DNA of 37,506 nt from Hoylesella timonensis S9-PR14 (GCF_000762405.1 NZ_JRPQ01000126.1:246-37751); one strand, 5' to 3'; counted from the first letter of the stretch, positions 26,921 to 36,439 are shown. A program made the numbers and translations. Notes: a model not told the origin generated them from the letters alone.

Positions 26921-28396
26921 ATGAAACACAAAATTAGCGCAGCACACCTCACAATTGAAGAGGTGGGAGCGATTTTAGAAAATCATGCTACTTTAGAATT
27001 ATCTGATGACGCACGCCAACGAATTGTGCGCTGTCGCAAATATTTAGACAAGAAAATTGCCGAGTCGGACGTTCCTATCTATGGCGTCACCACAGGCTTC
27101 GGTTCTTTGTGCAACGTGTCGGTAGACAAAGATAGATTAGCTCAGTTGCAAGTAAACCTCATCATGTCGCACGCTTGCGGCGTGGGCAGTAGGGTGCCAA
27201 ATGACATTGTAAAGATTATGCTCTTTCTCAAAGCGCAGTCTTTGAGTTATGGCTATTCTGGCTGTCAGGTAGAGACAGTTGAGCGATTGATCGACTTCTT
27301 CAACAATGATATTTATCCCGTGGTCTATACACAAGGCTCACTTGGCGCATCGGGCGACCTCGTTCCGTTGGCTCACCTCTGCTTGCCACTGTTAGGAATG
27401 GGCGAGGTAGAGTATAAAGGTGAACGGATGAGCGGTGAGGCGATATTGCAAAAGATGAACTGGAAACCCATACAGTTGGCTTCCAAAGAAGGACTTGCCC
27501 TGCTCAATGGTACGCAGAACATGAACGCCTATGCCGTTTGGGCGGTGTTGCAGAGCGAGCGTCTCTGTGATTGGGCAGACAAGATTGGCGTAATGTCATT
27601 GGAAGCCTACGACGGACGTATCGAACCGTTCACGCATGCCGTGCATGCTGTCCGTCCACACAAGGGACAGATAGACACCGCTGCACATATTCGGGAACTG
27701 TTAGAGGGTAGCGAGCTCATCAAGCAACCAAAGGTGAACGTGCAAGATCCCTATTCGTTCCGTTGCATGCCACAGGTGCATGGCGCATCGAAAGACACGC
27801 TGGCTTATGTGCGATCGGTCATTGAAATAGAGTTGAATGCGGCAACCGATAACCCAACTGTTTGTCCTGACGACGATTTGGTGATCTCTGCAGGCAACTT
27901 CCATGGCGAACCTATCGCCCAACCTATGGACTTTTTGGCAATTGCCCTGTGCGAATTGAGCAACATCTCCGAGCGACGAATCTATAAGTTGATTTCGGGT
28001 ACGCGCAATCTGCCCAGCTTCTTGGTGGCAAAGCTCGGTCTTAACAGTGGGTTCATGATACCCCAATATGCCGCTGCTTCTATTGTCAGTCAAAGCAAGA
28101 TGTACAGCACGCCAGCTTCGGTCGACAGCATTCCATCGTCACAGGGGCAGGAAGACCATGTAAGTATGGGTGCCAATGCAGCCACAAAGTTGTATCAGGT
28201 AGTGCTCAACACCGAGCGAGTGCTGGCTATCGAGCTGTTCAATGCAGCCCAAGCCCTCGAGTTCCGTCGCCCATTGAAGTCGTCGCCAGCCATTGAGGCT
28301 ATCTATGCGGCTTATCGCAAGGTGGTACCATTCATCGAAAACGATGAGTTTATGTCGCCACACATTGCGCAATCGGTAGAATTTTTAAGGAAATAA
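26921..28396 (+). CDS. hutH: Histidine ammonia-lyase
   Basis: This enzyme catalyses the first step of histidine breakdown, the non-oxidative loss of ammonia to give urocanate. The 491-residue protein carries the Ala143-Ser144-Gly145 triad in GSLGASGDLVPLAHL, which cyclises to the MIO electrophile. Tyr54 in YGVTTGFGSL is the expected catalytic base. LLNGTQNMNAYAVW, DPYSFRCMPQVHGA, TDNPTV, GNFHGEPIAQPMDFLAIAL and SSQGQEDHVSMG complete the family signature. Length is normal for HutH. It lies between hutU and hutI, separated from the latter by a terminator-like hairpin. It is clearly a lyase of the His/Phe/Tyr family; context makes histidine the substrate. Confidence 0.95.
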   Translation: MKHKISAAHLTIEEVGAILENHATLELSDDARQRIVRCRKYLDKKIAESDVPIYGVTTGFGSLCNVSVDKDRLAQLQVNLIMSHACGVGSRVPNDIVKIMLFLKAQSLSYGYSGCQVETVERLIDFFNNDIYPVVYTQGSLGASGDLVPLAHLCLPLLGMGEVEYKGERMSGEAILQKMNWKPIQLASKEGLALLNGTQNMNAYAVWAVLQSERLCDWADKIGVMSLEAYDGRIEPFTHAVHAVRPHKGQIDTAAHIRELLEGSELIKQPKVNVQDPYSFRCMPQVHGASKDTLAYVRSVIEIELNAATDNPTVCPDDDLVISAGNFHGEPIAQPMDFLAIALCELSNISERRIYKLISGTRNLPSFLVAKLGLNSGFMIPQYAAASIVSQSKMYSTPASVDSIPSSQGQEDHVSMGANAATKLYQVVLNTERVLAIELFNAAQALEFRRPLKSSPAIEAIYAAYRKVVPFIENDEFMSPHIAQSVEFLRK

Positions 28397-28402
28397 TTCA
28401 TC

Positions 28403-28440
28403 AATCCCACTCTCTTCGGACAGGAGGAGTGGGATTTTCA
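28403..28440 (+). terminator. Terminator-like hairpin between hutH and hutI
   Basis: AATCCCACTC (28403-28412) and GAGTGGGATT (28427-28436) form a perfect 10-bp stem followed by TTCATTTT. It lies within the cluster, ~15 nt before the hutI start, so it probably acts as an attenuator or partial terminator lowering hutI expression. Confidence 0.6.
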
Positions 28441-28454
28441 TTTTGTTACATGAT

Positions 28455-29717
28455 ATGAAACTTTTAGTAACCAACATTGCTTTTCTGGCAGGCATCCAAC
28501 CCACGGACAAGCTACGACTGGAGGGTAAGGAGATGGCGCAGCTCGAAACGATAGCGAATGCCTTTCTCTATGTCGAGGACGGGCGCATCCATTCGTATGG
28601 TGCCATGAGTGATTTAGCGAAATGCAACCTTCCTTCTGATGTACAGCAGATAGATGCCAAAGGCGGAAGTGTGCTGCCCTCTTGGTGCGATTCGCACACT
28701 CACATTGTCTTTGCAGGGAGTCGTGAGCAGGAGTTTGTGGACAAGATACGTGGCTTGAGCTATGCCGAAATCGCCAAACGCGGCGGTGGCATCCTCAATT
28801 CTGCCGACAAATTGCACGACATGTCCGAAGACGAACTGTACCAACAGGCGATGCGTCGTGTAGACGAAGTCATCCGAAAAGGAACGGGGTGCATAGAGAT
28901 CAAGAGTGGATACGGTTTGAACACCGCTGACGAACTGAAGATGTTGCGCGTCATCAAGCGCATCAAAGAGACGACATCGCTCAAGGTGGTTGCCACTTTC
29001 TTGGGTGCTCATGCTGTTTCGCGCGAATATGCAGGCAGACAAAGTGAATATGTCGACTTGGTAATCCGTGAGATGATTCCCGCTGTAGCCAAAGAAAACT
29101 TGGCAGAATACATTGATGTGTTCTGCGATACGGGCTTCTTTACGCCCGAAGAAACCGCACGTATTCTTGAAGCTGGGGCAAAATATGGCATGCGAGGCAA
29201 GATACATGCCGACGAGTTGGCGTCCTCTGGTGGGGTAGAGGTAGGAGTTAGACACAATGCCCTATCGGTAGACCATCTCGAGAGTATGACCGCAGAAACG
29301 ATAGAGACACTACGTGGCAGCGAAACCATGCCTACCGCTCTTCCTGGTACATCGTTCTTCCTGAACATGCCGTTTGCCTTGGGGCGCAAAGTCATTGACG
29401 AAGGGTTGCCTTTAGCGGTGGCAAGCGACTACAATCCAGGCTCAACACCATCGGGAGACATGAAGTTTGTCATTTCCTTGGCGTGCATCAAGATGCGTCT
29501 CTTACCAGCAGAAGCCATCAATGCTGGTACCATGAACAGTGCATATGCCATGGGATTGAGCAAGGATTACGGTTCAATAACGAAGGGAAAGGTTGCGAAT
29601 TTTTACATCACGAAGCCCATCCCGTCGGTTGACTTTATTCCTTACGCATACACTACACCTATAGTAGACAGAATATTTTTGCGGGGCGAGGAGTACATTC
29701 CACAAACCGTTTTGTAG
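28455..29717 (+). CDS. hutI: Imidazolonepropionase
   Basis: This zinc- or iron-dependent amidohydrolase opens the imidazolone ring to N-formimino-L-glutamate, the substrate of FtcD. About 420 residues from ATG 28455; the open frame reaches back to a TTG at 28443, which I judge less likely. The metal-binding HxH is in DSHTHIVFAGSR, followed by YAEIAKRGGGI. Later metal and substrate motifs are KIHADELASSGG, DHLESM and ASDYNPGSTPSGDM. The C-terminal beta-domain is typical (GSITKGKVANFYI). It completes the histidine-to-glutamate route in this cluster and is followed by a strong bidirectional terminator. Confidence 0.94.
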   Translation: MKLLVTNIAFLAGIQPTDKLRLEGKEMAQLETIANAFLYVEDGRIHSYGAMSDLAKCNLPSDVQQIDAKGGSVLPSWCDSHTHIVFAGSREQEFVDKIRGLSYAEIAKRGGGILNSADKLHDMSEDELYQQAMRRVDEVIRKGTGCIEIKSGYGLNTADELKMLRVIKRIKETTSLKVVATFLGAHAVSREYAGRQSEYVDLVIREMIPAVAKENLAEYIDVFCDTGFFTPEETARILEAGAKYGMRGKIHADELASSGGVEVGVRHNALSVDHLESMTAETIETLRGSETMPTALPGTSFFLNMPFALGRKVIDEGLPLAVASDYNPGSTPSGDMKFVISLACIKMRLLPAEAINAGTMNSAYAMGLSKDYGSITKGKVANFYITKPIPSVDFIPYAYTTPIVDRIFLRGEEYIPQTVL

Positions 29718-29782
29718 AAAACAGGCAGATGTTCTGGATTCAAACCAGTTCGTTTGCTTTCTTTTCCGTTCCCCTTTCTTGA

Positions 29783-29823
29783 CGAAAAAACGCTCAACCT
29801 TATTGTTGTTGAGCGTTTTTTCG
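29783..29823. terminator. Bidirectional terminator between hutI and fbp
   Basis: CGAAAAAACGCTCAAC (29783-29798) and GTTGAGCGTTTTTTCG (29808-29823) form a perfect 16-bp stem with a 9-nt loop. A/T-runs on both sides serve the convergent hutI and fbp transcripts. Confidence 0.9.
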
Positions 29824-29837
29824 AGTGTAGGGTCGTA

Positions 29838-31841
29838 TTATTTTCGCATCTGACGGTCTCTCTCTTTCAACACACCATGGCGATAAGCATCGAGCAGTGC
29901 TTCCAAGTCTTTGATTTGTTGTTTAAGTTCTGCACCTTTATCCGTGTCTGCCACCAGCATGCGGTGTGCACTCATCTCAACGATTTGCGTCGTTCCGATG
30001 ATGTCCGTGCCTTGCAAAATGGCATCCTCGGTGTTGGTAAAAGGCTCGTGCTGTACCAATTGGAAACCTCTACTGTGGTACACCAAGGTGTAACCAGCAA
30101 TACCAGTCTCTTTGTGGTAGGCTTGTGAGAAGCCTCCGTCAATCACCATGAGCTTTCCATTGGCTTTGATAGGATTCTCACCATTCATCACATGTACGGG
30201 GACATGCCCGTTGATGATGTGCCGATTGGGGTCTTTTACGTCGAAGGCATCCAAGATTTGATCCACTATCGCTTCTTGGTTACGCAGTTTGAAGTAGTTT
30301 CCCTTCTCTTCATGGTGCGTCTCTTTGTCGGCAATGAAATATCGCTCGAAGGTAGACATCTTCGACTTGTTGAACAAAGGACTATCGGGACCACACCACA
30401 GGTAGAGGAAATAGTCGATGGCATATTGGTGTTCATTGTTAGGAGCGTCATGTTGGAAGGCGGTACGTATCATCATGCCCGTTTGGTGCATCAATTGTCT
30501 TCCCACATATTTCCGTCCGGGATAAATCTCTACTTCTTTCAATGTGCCATCCTCATTGAGTGGGATAGAGGCGTGAAACAGCAAGTTGCCGTTAAAGATG
30601 GCGTACATGCACCCATGTTGCAAAAGCAATCGCATGTGCTTGTGCAGTTTCTCGCTGACCATGAACGAATGGCGAAGTCGTTGCATCAGTTCCTTTTCTT
30701 CGGGCGTTAATTCGTTGGGATGCTTAGGATCTACTGTGGGGAAATGATGATCGTGAAGCTCATATTCTTTTCCGTCCAATGTGATAGTACCCTTCTCATA
30801 GTTCACGAAGTTGAAGAGTTCTCTGTTTTGCATCTTCCATTCGGGATGACGTTCATAGAGTTGCGCCTCTTCTTTGAACTGAATAATGGCAATTGCCTTG
30901 TGCATGAGTGCTGTGAGGCGCAGCGTCTTCTCAGCAACTTCTTTGGAACCCCCACTGAGTTTTGGATAAAAAGCCTCGCAAGGGTCGTCTCCATAGGTCT
31001 CCATGGCAAAGGTAGCTAATGGCACTAAGTTGATACCATACCCCTCTTCCAAGGTGGTGAGGTTGGCATATCGCAACGACAAGCGAATGACATTGCAGAT
31101 ACACGCATTATTTCCTGCACATGCCCCCATCCATAGCACGTCGTGGTTTCCCCATTGAATGTCCCAACTGTGGTAGTGTTCCATGGTGTCCATGATGATG
31201 TGTGCACCCGGTCCACGGTCGTACACATCGCCCAAGATGTGCAGTTGGTCTATCACCAGTCGTTGAATGACGTGTGCCAAGGCAATGATAAAATCATCGG
31301 CACGCCCAGTAGAGATAATGGTCTCAAGGATAACGTTGTAATAAGCCACCTTATTCGTAACACCAGCATTTTCGTGCAAGAGCTCTTGAATGATGTAACT
31401 GAAATCTTTGGGCAGCGCTTTTCGCACTTTCGAGCGCGTATATTTGCTGGACACATCACGACACACCATTACCAACTGGTGCAGGGTAATGTGATACCAA
31501 TCATAAATATCCTGTTCGGCAGCCTTGACCAATTGCAGTTTCTGCTCTGGGTAATAAATCAGTGTGCATAACTCTCGCTTCTCACTCTCTCGCAAGGTGT
31601 TGCCAAAGAGTTCGCTCACTTTGCGCTTGATGTTGCCAGAGGCATTCTTTAACACATGTTGAAAAGCCTCGTTCTCACCGTGAATGTCTGCCAAAAAGTG
31701 TTCCGTTCCCTTGGGTAGATGCAGAATTGCCTGCAAGTTAATGATTTCGGTACTTGCATCAGCGATTGTGGGAAACGACTGTGACAGTAATTCTAAATAT
31801 CTTAAATCTTGTAGAGTAGGGTGCTTGTATTCCATTTCCAT
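29838..31841 (-). CDS. fbp: Fructose-1,6-bisphosphatase, class III
   Basis: This gluconeogenic phosphatase converts fructose-1,6-bisphosphate to fructose-6-phosphate. The 667-residue length is typical of the class III (Bacillus Fbp-like) family, a metallophosphatase fold unrelated to the class I enzyme of E. coli. Metal-binding motifs are LADIHGENEAF near residue 50, DVYDRGPGAH and WGNHDVLWMGA; later parts include NGNLLFHASIP and INGHVPVHVMNGENPIKANGKLMVIDGGFSQAY. The start ATG (31841) directly abuts the stop of the upstream gene (TAAATG), so it is the last gene of a packed operon. ATG 31835 is an alternative start. Confidence 0.94.
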   Translation of the reverse strand: MEMEYKHPTLQDLRYLELLSQSFPTIADASTEIINLQAILHLPKGTEHFLADIHGENEAFQHVLKNASGNIKRKVSELFGNTLRESEKRELCTLIYYPEQKLQLVKAAEQDIYDWYHITLHQLVMVCRDVSSKYTRSKVRKALPKDFSYIIQELLHENAGVTNKVAYYNVILETIISTGRADDFIIALAHVIQRLVIDQLHILGDVYDRGPGAHIIMDTMEHYHSWDIQWGNHDVLWMGACAGNNACICNVIRLSLRYANLTTLEEGYGINLVPLATFAMETYGDDPCEAFYPKLSGGSKEVAEKTLRLTALMHKAIAIIQFKEEAQLYERHPEWKMQNRELFNFVNYEKGTITLDGKEYELHDHHFPTVDPKHPNELTPEEKELMQRLRHSFMVSEKLHKHMRLLLQHGCMYAIFNGNLLFHASIPLNEDGTLKEVEIYPGRKYVGRQLMHQTGMMIRTAFQHDAPNNEHQYAIDYFLYLWCGPDSPLFNKSKMSTFERYFIADKETHHEEKGNYFKLRNQEAIVDQILDAFDVKDPNRHIINGHVPVHVMNGENPIKANGKLMVIDGGFSQAYHKETGIAGYTLVYHSRGFQLVQHEPFTNTEDAILQGTDIIGTTQIVEMSAHRMLVADTDKGAELKQQIKDLEALLDAYRHGVLKERDRQMRK

Positions 31842-32678
31842 TTATTTTATCGTATTCTGTTCTGTTGTGTTGACGGCTTCTCTTAGCCTTTTGGTGTGTT
31901 TGTCATCAAGGGGATTTAATGGCATGAACCCTTCTGTTATCTGTTTGTCTTCTTCAAGTAGCTGAAGGATGCGGGCAGCAAACTTTTCTTCGTGCAGCGT
32001 TATGAGCATTTGGACAAGCGCATCCTCATCGTAGTCAACCGTCATCAGCGAGGTGGCTAATTGTGCCAATGCCGCTTTTGAAATGTTGCGGCGGTGGTAC
32101 TGATACCTGAGATATAATACTTGTGTGCAAAATTCTTTTTCTAATGGGGCGTCTTCTTCGATAATGGTCATCTTCTTGACAATCGCTTGCCGCATCCTTT
32201 GGTCGTGTTCAAGGATGGTCTGTACGTAGAGTGTCACCAACTGCTCAAGGCAATCTTGCGGTGTGATAGTGGCGGTGAGGATGGGATTGGGTATCAATGC
32301 CACGCGGTCGCTCCATTGCCTTTGTTGGATGCTTCTTCGCTCATTTTCTCCCCATACCAATACTGTGGTGGCTTTCTTTGTTGCATTTTTTTGTGCAAGT
32401 AGCTTTGTGGGACTCAGTCGAACTTCTTGTTGATGAAACCACCAAGGTGCCAGTTCGCCCAAAGGAGAATAAACTGTGGGTATCAGTTGTCGGTGTGCCT
32501 GTGTGATGCGCTTCGAGGTTTGGGCGTTCCATGCGCCAAAGACATGAATCAGTTGTGGAAACTGCGTGGACAGCGTCATGTCACTGCGTGCGGTAAGTCC
32601 CTCTTCGAGCAATGTAAAATATTGCTGGTAAAGCGGCTCTTTGGCAACATTTGGCGGAAGATACAACTCGATATTCAT
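31842..32678 (-). CDS. Unknown protein, possible partial GT-B glycosyltransferase-like
   Basis: This 278-residue cytoplasmic protein has no signal peptide or membrane segment. I do not recognise a firm family. The first ~145 residues look like the N-terminal Rossmann half of a GT4-type glycosyltransferase: an initial beta strand with PPNVAKEPL, IHVFGAWNAQ, IPTVYSPLGELAPWWF and a segment VLVWGENE ending ALIPNP. In full-length GT4 enzymes the donor-binding half would follow. Here the rest is a ~130-residue helical, charged region (EEDAPLEKEF, LLEEDKQ) with no donor-site motif. Either it is a shortened, non-catalytic partner of the adjacent GT2 protein or a separate family. It starts 2 bp after the GT2 stop and its stop abuts fbp, so it is co-translated with both. 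Confidence 0.6.
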   Translation of the reverse strand: MNIELYLPPNVAKEPLYQQYFTLLEEGLTARSDMTLSTQFPQLIHVFGAWNAQTSKRITQAHRQLIPTVYSPLGELAPWWFHQQEVRLSPTKLLAQKNATKKATTVLVWGENERRSIQQRQWSDRVALIPNPILTATITPQDCLEQLVTLYVQTILEHDQRMRQAIVKKMTIIEEDAPLEKEFCTQVLYLRYQYHRRNISKAALAQLATSLMTVDYDEDALVQMLITLHEEKFAARILQLLEEDKQITEGFMPLNPLDDKHTKRLREAVNTTEQNTIK

Positions 32679-32680
32679 GT

Positions 32681-33913
32681 TTACAATTTATGACTGGTGA
32701 AATCGTAATTATCGGCTTTGCGAAATCTTTGCCTGAACAGAAGGTTACGCCACACGATGGTAGGTTCGTAACACAACACTTGCCATGTCGACAAGTGGGG
32801 CATAAAGAATTTCAAAGGCTTTGTGATGACCCACATTCTCATGCCTATCGTGCAGAGTAGAGCGATGGCAGCGGTCACGATGAGCACCCAGTCGGCTTCG
32901 CTAATGGCAATCCCTAACACGATGAACGTCACGAGATAAGAGAGATAAAGCATCACCTGATCGATCTTATATATAAGGTGTAAGCGGAAGGAACGTTGGA
33001 GTAATGGGCGAGAGGCAAGTTCGAAGAGCAGCTGATTGCGCCGTTTCTTTTTTGTAGGAATGTCCTCTATCATCCATGAGGCAGGTTCAATGCAGACAGT
33101 GTTCGCTTGGGGAGCGGCAAACTTGTTGACGATGAAGTCGTATTCTCCACGCAACAATTGCAAGTTGCCGCGATAACCGTCTTGGGCAATGAACCCACTC
33201 TTGCGGAACATGAGGTTGCACGAGTTGGTGCGATAGGCGATGCTGCGATGCGCCTGATGCAGTAAATATAAATCCGAGTACCACCTTTCCAGCTGGTAAA
33301 GGGTAGGGGCGGCAGGCTCATACTGGCTATATCCCACAACCAACTGTGCCTCTTGGGTGCAGTGGCGAGACATCTCAAGCAACCAAGTGCTACTGGCTGG
33401 CTGACAATCTGCCTCTGTTAAGAGTATCCATTCATGCTTAGCAGCCTTGACACCCAACGTAATGGCAAGCTTCTTGCGACTCATATAACGGGAAGAAGTG
33501 GGGACAAAGGTGGCGTAGAGATGTGGGTTGTTGGAAAAACGCTTCAGCACCATCTCGGTTTCGTGGTCGCCTTGTTCTGCCACAACCACCACCTCGAAGG
33601 CACCTTCGTATTCTTGTTCCAAGAGTGCAGGCAGATGCTTCGCCAACTCTTTTGCCTGTTCATGAACCGTCACTAAAACGGTGATGCTCGGTGGTTCTGC
33701 TGTTTGTATGTCGTTGGCTGTGTTGTCATTATGCTGAGACGAGGAAACATCCTCTGCCGTCTCTACGATTTCCTCCTCGTCAGACACCTCTTCTGTCGTG
33801 ATGAGTCGACGAAGATCACGGCGAAAACGGAAATACGGACTGCAAAGTGGTGCTACCAATGCCAGCAACAGAACGAGGATGCTAATGATGAGGGTTGTTT
33901 CGTTGATAATCAT
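32681..33913 (-). CDS. Membrane-anchored family 2 glycosyltransferase
   Basis: This 410-residue inner-membrane protein probably transfers a sugar from a nucleotide donor to an envelope glycan or lipid; the substrate is unknown. Residues ~5-25 form a membrane anchor, followed by an acidic, low-complexity linker (~41-72, EEVSDEEEIV). The GT2 domain starts at SITVLVTVHEQ (~76). The acidic metal-binding site is LLTEADCQPAS (Glu167-Ala-Asp169, in the DxD position). GEYDFIVNKF is in the catalytic-base region and KKKRRNQ resembles the R-x-x-R acceptor motif. Two membrane segments near ~300-350 follow. The frame is open to 33946, but ATG 33913 follows the lysA stop by one base (TAACATG), so I chose it. 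Confidence 0.85.
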   Translation of the reverse strand: MIINETTLIISILVLLLALVAPLCSPYFRFRRDLRRLITTEEVSDEEEIVETAEDVSSSQHNDNTANDIQTAEPPSITVLVTVHEQAKELAKHLPALLEQEYEGAFEVVVVAEQGDHETEMVLKRFSNNPHLYATFVPTSSRYMSRKKLAITLGVKAAKHEWILLTEADCQPASSTWLLEMSRHCTQEAQLVVGYSQYEPAAPTLYQLERWYSDLYLLHQAHRSIAYRTNSCNLMFRKSGFIAQDGYRGNLQLLRGEYDFIVNKFAAPQANTVCIEPASWMIEDIPTKKKRRNQLLFELASRPLLQRSFRLHLIYKIDQVMLYLSYLVTFIVLGIAISEADWVLIVTAAIALLCTIGMRMWVITKPLKFFMPHLSTWQVLCYEPTIVWRNLLFRQRFRKADNYDFTSHKL

Positions 33914-33914
33914 G

Positions 33915-35093
33915 TTATATTTTTCTTTCCTCTGATGAAAAATCATTGCTTAAATATCCCTGAACTAAAGGTCTGCCATTGTACTGACTTGCCATACTTT
34001 CACCGTAGGCTCCTGCCGACCGAATGGCTAAGATATCGCCTCTGTGACAGGAGGGTAGAAGTACATCTTGTGCCATGACATCGCTCGATTCACAGATAGG
34101 ACCTACCACATCGTAAGTTTCCAGCGCTCCTTGAGACGACCTGTTTTCTATTTTGTGATGAGCTTGATAGAGTGCAGGACGTAACAGTTCGGTCATTCCA
34201 GCATCAATGATGCAAAACTTTTTGTGTTCTCCTTCCTTGATATAGAGCACTTTGCTTATCAAACTTCCACATTGGGCAACAACCGATCGCCCTAATTCAA
34301 AGTGAATGGTTTGCTCTTCTGTGTAGTGTAAGTGTTGGGCAAAGGTGTCAAAATAGGCTTGGAAATCAGGGATGGCGCAACCATCAGGGTCATCATAGTT
34401 CACACCGAGTCCGCCTCCCACATTGATGTAACGCAAATGAATGTCGTGTTGGTTTAACTCTGTTTGCAGCTCATTGATGCGTTGACACTCAGACACAAAG
34501 TCGCTCATATCCGTGATTTGGGAACCAATATGAAAGTGAAGACCTATGAGTGTGATGTGTTCGAGCCGAGAGCAGGCTTCTATGGCTGTGTTCATCTGTG
34601 CCAATGGAATGCCAAACTTGTTTTCCGACAGTCCTGTGGTGATGTGAGCGTGCGTATGAGCTCCCACATTGGGATTGATGCGCAATGCCACACGTGCTAC
34701 TTGTTGTTCTTGAGCAGCCAGCGCATTCACTACTTCTAATTCTTCCAAACTCTCTACATGAAAGCAAAAAATGTGCTGTTGAAGTGCTAATCTGATTTCT
34801 TCATCTCGTTTTCCCACCCCAGCAAACACAATCTTGTTGGCAGGAAAGCCTGCCTTCAAGGCTGCTGTGATCTCTCCACCACTGACACAATCGGCACCAA
34901 ACCCTGCCTGACTTATCTGTTGCAGTAGTTGTGGATGCGCATTGGCTTTCAAGGCATAATGCACTTCAAAGTTGGCATGCTTGTCCGTCTCACGCTTAAT
35001 GGCATCCAGTGTGCGATGAAGCAACTGGGTGTCGTAATAATAATAAGGTGTCTGCTTGGTGTTTAAGCAGATTGCAGAAGGTAATGCGTTCAT
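33915..35093 (-). CDS. lysA: Diaminopimelate decarboxylase
   Basis: This PLP enzyme makes L-lysine from meso-diaminopimelate. The 392-residue protein has the alanine-racemase-fold barrel with Lys49 in YALKAN as the Schiff-base residue. RINPNVGAHTHAHITTG and NKFGIP, HFHIGSQ, NVGGGLGVNY and GPICESSDV follow, the last with the catalytic Cys from the partner subunit. The common EPGR phosphate-binding motif is ELGR here (HFELGRSVVA), which I note but do not treat as inactivating. It follows lysC by 14 bp, pairing the first and last enzymes of the lysine route. The gene is one base before the GT2 gene. Confidence 0.94.
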   Translation of the reverse strand: MNALPSAICLNTKQTPYYYYDTQLLHRTLDAIKRETDKHANFEVHYALKANAHPQLLQQISQAGFGADCVSGGEITAALKAGFPANKIVFAGVGKRDEEIRLALQQHIFCFHVESLEELEVVNALAAQEQQVARVALRINPNVGAHTHAHITTGLSENKFGIPLAQMNTAIEACSRLEHITLIGLHFHIGSQITDMSDFVSECQRINELQTELNQHDIHLRYINVGGGLGVNYDDPDGCAIPDFQAYFDTFAQHLHYTEEQTIHFELGRSVVAQCGSLISKVLYIKEGEHKKFCIIDAGMTELLRPALYQAHHKIENRSSQGALETYDVVGPICESSDVMAQDVLLPSCHRGDILAIRSAGAYGESMASQYNGRPLVQGYLSNDFSSEERKI

Positions 35094-35107
35094 GTTGTGC
35101 CAGTCTC

Positions 35108-36439
35108 CTATTCAACTTCTTGGTGATGAAAGAGCATGTCACTGAGACTTTGTAGTGCTTTTTTCTTGTCACTGGCTTTTACAAGGAACGAGATATTATA
35201 ATTACTACCTCCATAAGATATCATGCGCACAGGGATGTGTCGCATGGCATCTAATGCCAAGGTCTCGAACCCCACGTTACTCCAAGCTAAGTCGCCCACC
35301 ACGCAGATGATGCACATGTCTCTGTCAACGGTGACCGTACCGAACTTCATCAGGTCATTAACAATCTCGTCCAAGTGGCTGTCGTCGTCAATACTCATAG
35401 ACACACCCACCTCGCTGGTGGCAATCATGTCAATAGGCGTTTGATAACTTTCAAAGATTTCGAATACCTTTCTCAAGAAACCAGTGGCTAATAACATTCG
35501 CGACGATTTGATTTTAATGGCGACAATGTTGTCTTTGGCAGCCACCGCCTTAATCTCCCCTTGTTTGATAGTGTTGTCAATGAGGGTTCCGTCGGCATCG
35601 GGTTCTAAGGTATTTTTCAACCGTACGGGTATTCCTGCATATTTGGCAGGCTGCACACAAGTAGGGTGAAGTATCTTGGCACCAAAGTATGCCAACTCTG
35701 CAGCCTCCTCAAAGTTCAGCTGTTCTACTGCTTCGGTGTCGTCTACCACGCGAGGGTCGTTGTTGTGCATGCCATCAATGTCGGTCCAAATCACGATTTC
35801 TTCCGCTGGTAGTGCCGCTCCTATCAGTGAAGCGGTATAATCAGAACCGCCCCGAAGCAGGTTGTCAACCTCTCCATAGGCGTTGCGACAAATGAAGCCT
35901 TGCGTCAAGTAGATTTGTTGCCCTGGGTTGGCAGCCATTTGTTCGGCAAGTTTTTCCTTGATATATGGAAGATTGGGTTCCCCATTCTTATCCGTTCTCA
36001 TAAAGTCGAGTGCCGACAACAGAACGGCTTTTATCCCTTGTTCTTGCAGATAATTCACCATCATCGTGGTACTGATGATTTCGCCTTGCGCAACAATGCA
36101 CTTCTCTTCAAACGAGGTAAACAAGTCTTTGGTAAACAATCGGAGGTAGTTAAACTCTTCTGCCAAGAACTGTTGCGTTTTCTGTTTGTACGTTTCCGTG
36201 CTGTACAGCTCCTCGATATGTTCAAGATATTTTCTTTCCAAGGCATTGATGACCTCGTTTGCGCCTTCTGGATTCTTCTTATATAAATAATCTGCTATTT
36301 CAATCAGAGTGTTCGTTGTACCCGACATGGCAGAGAGAACCACAAAAGTGGGTTGTCCTGAAGTGGTAATCAGCGTTGCCACATTCTTTATTCTTGTTGG
36401 TGAGCCTACGGAAGTGCCACCGAATTTCATTACTTTCAT
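35108..36439 (-). CDS. lysC: Aspartate kinase (monofunctional, two ACT domains)
   Basis: The enzyme phosphorylates aspartate, the entry to lysine, threonine and methionine synthesis. About 443 residues from ATG 36439, which gives the canonical start MKVMKFGGTSVGS; an upstream ATG at 36466 would add nine residues. The kinase domain has VVLSAMSGTTNTL, LLRGGSDYTASLIGAAL and IWTDIDGMHNNDPRVV. Two ACT domains occupy roughly the last 145 residues (SEVGVSMSIDD, ISYGGSNYNISFLV), the usual site of feedback by lysine or threonine. No homoserine dehydrogenase domain is fused. It follows ftsE by a 64-bp gap and precedes lysA. Confidence 0.93.
   Translation of the reverse strand: MKVMKFGGTSVGSPTRIKNVATLITTSGQPTFVVLSAMSGTTNTLIEIADYLYKKNPEGANEVINALERKYLEHIEELYSTETYKQKTQQFLAEEFNYLRLFTKDLFTSFEEKCIVAQGEIISTTMMVNYLQEQGIKAVLLSALDFMRTDKNGEPNLPYIKEKLAEQMAANPGQQIYLTQGFICRNAYGEVDNLLRGGSDYTASLIGAALPAEEIVIWTDIDGMHNNDPRVVDDTEAVEQLNFEEAAELAYFGAKILHPTCVQPAKYAGIPVRLKNTLEPDADGTLIDNTIKQGEIKAVAAKDNIVAIKIKSSRMLLATGFLRKVFEIFESYQTPIDMIATSEVGVSMSIDDDSHLDEIVNDLMKFGTVTVDRDMCIICVVGDLAWSNVGFETLALDAMRHIPVRMISYGGSNYNISFLVKASDKKKALQSLSDMLFHHQEVE

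Noticed and set aside
28443..28454. Upstream TTG start for hutI
   Set aside because: ATG 28455 is a standard start and matches the usual HutI N-terminus; the TTG is only 7 bp from the hairpin stem.
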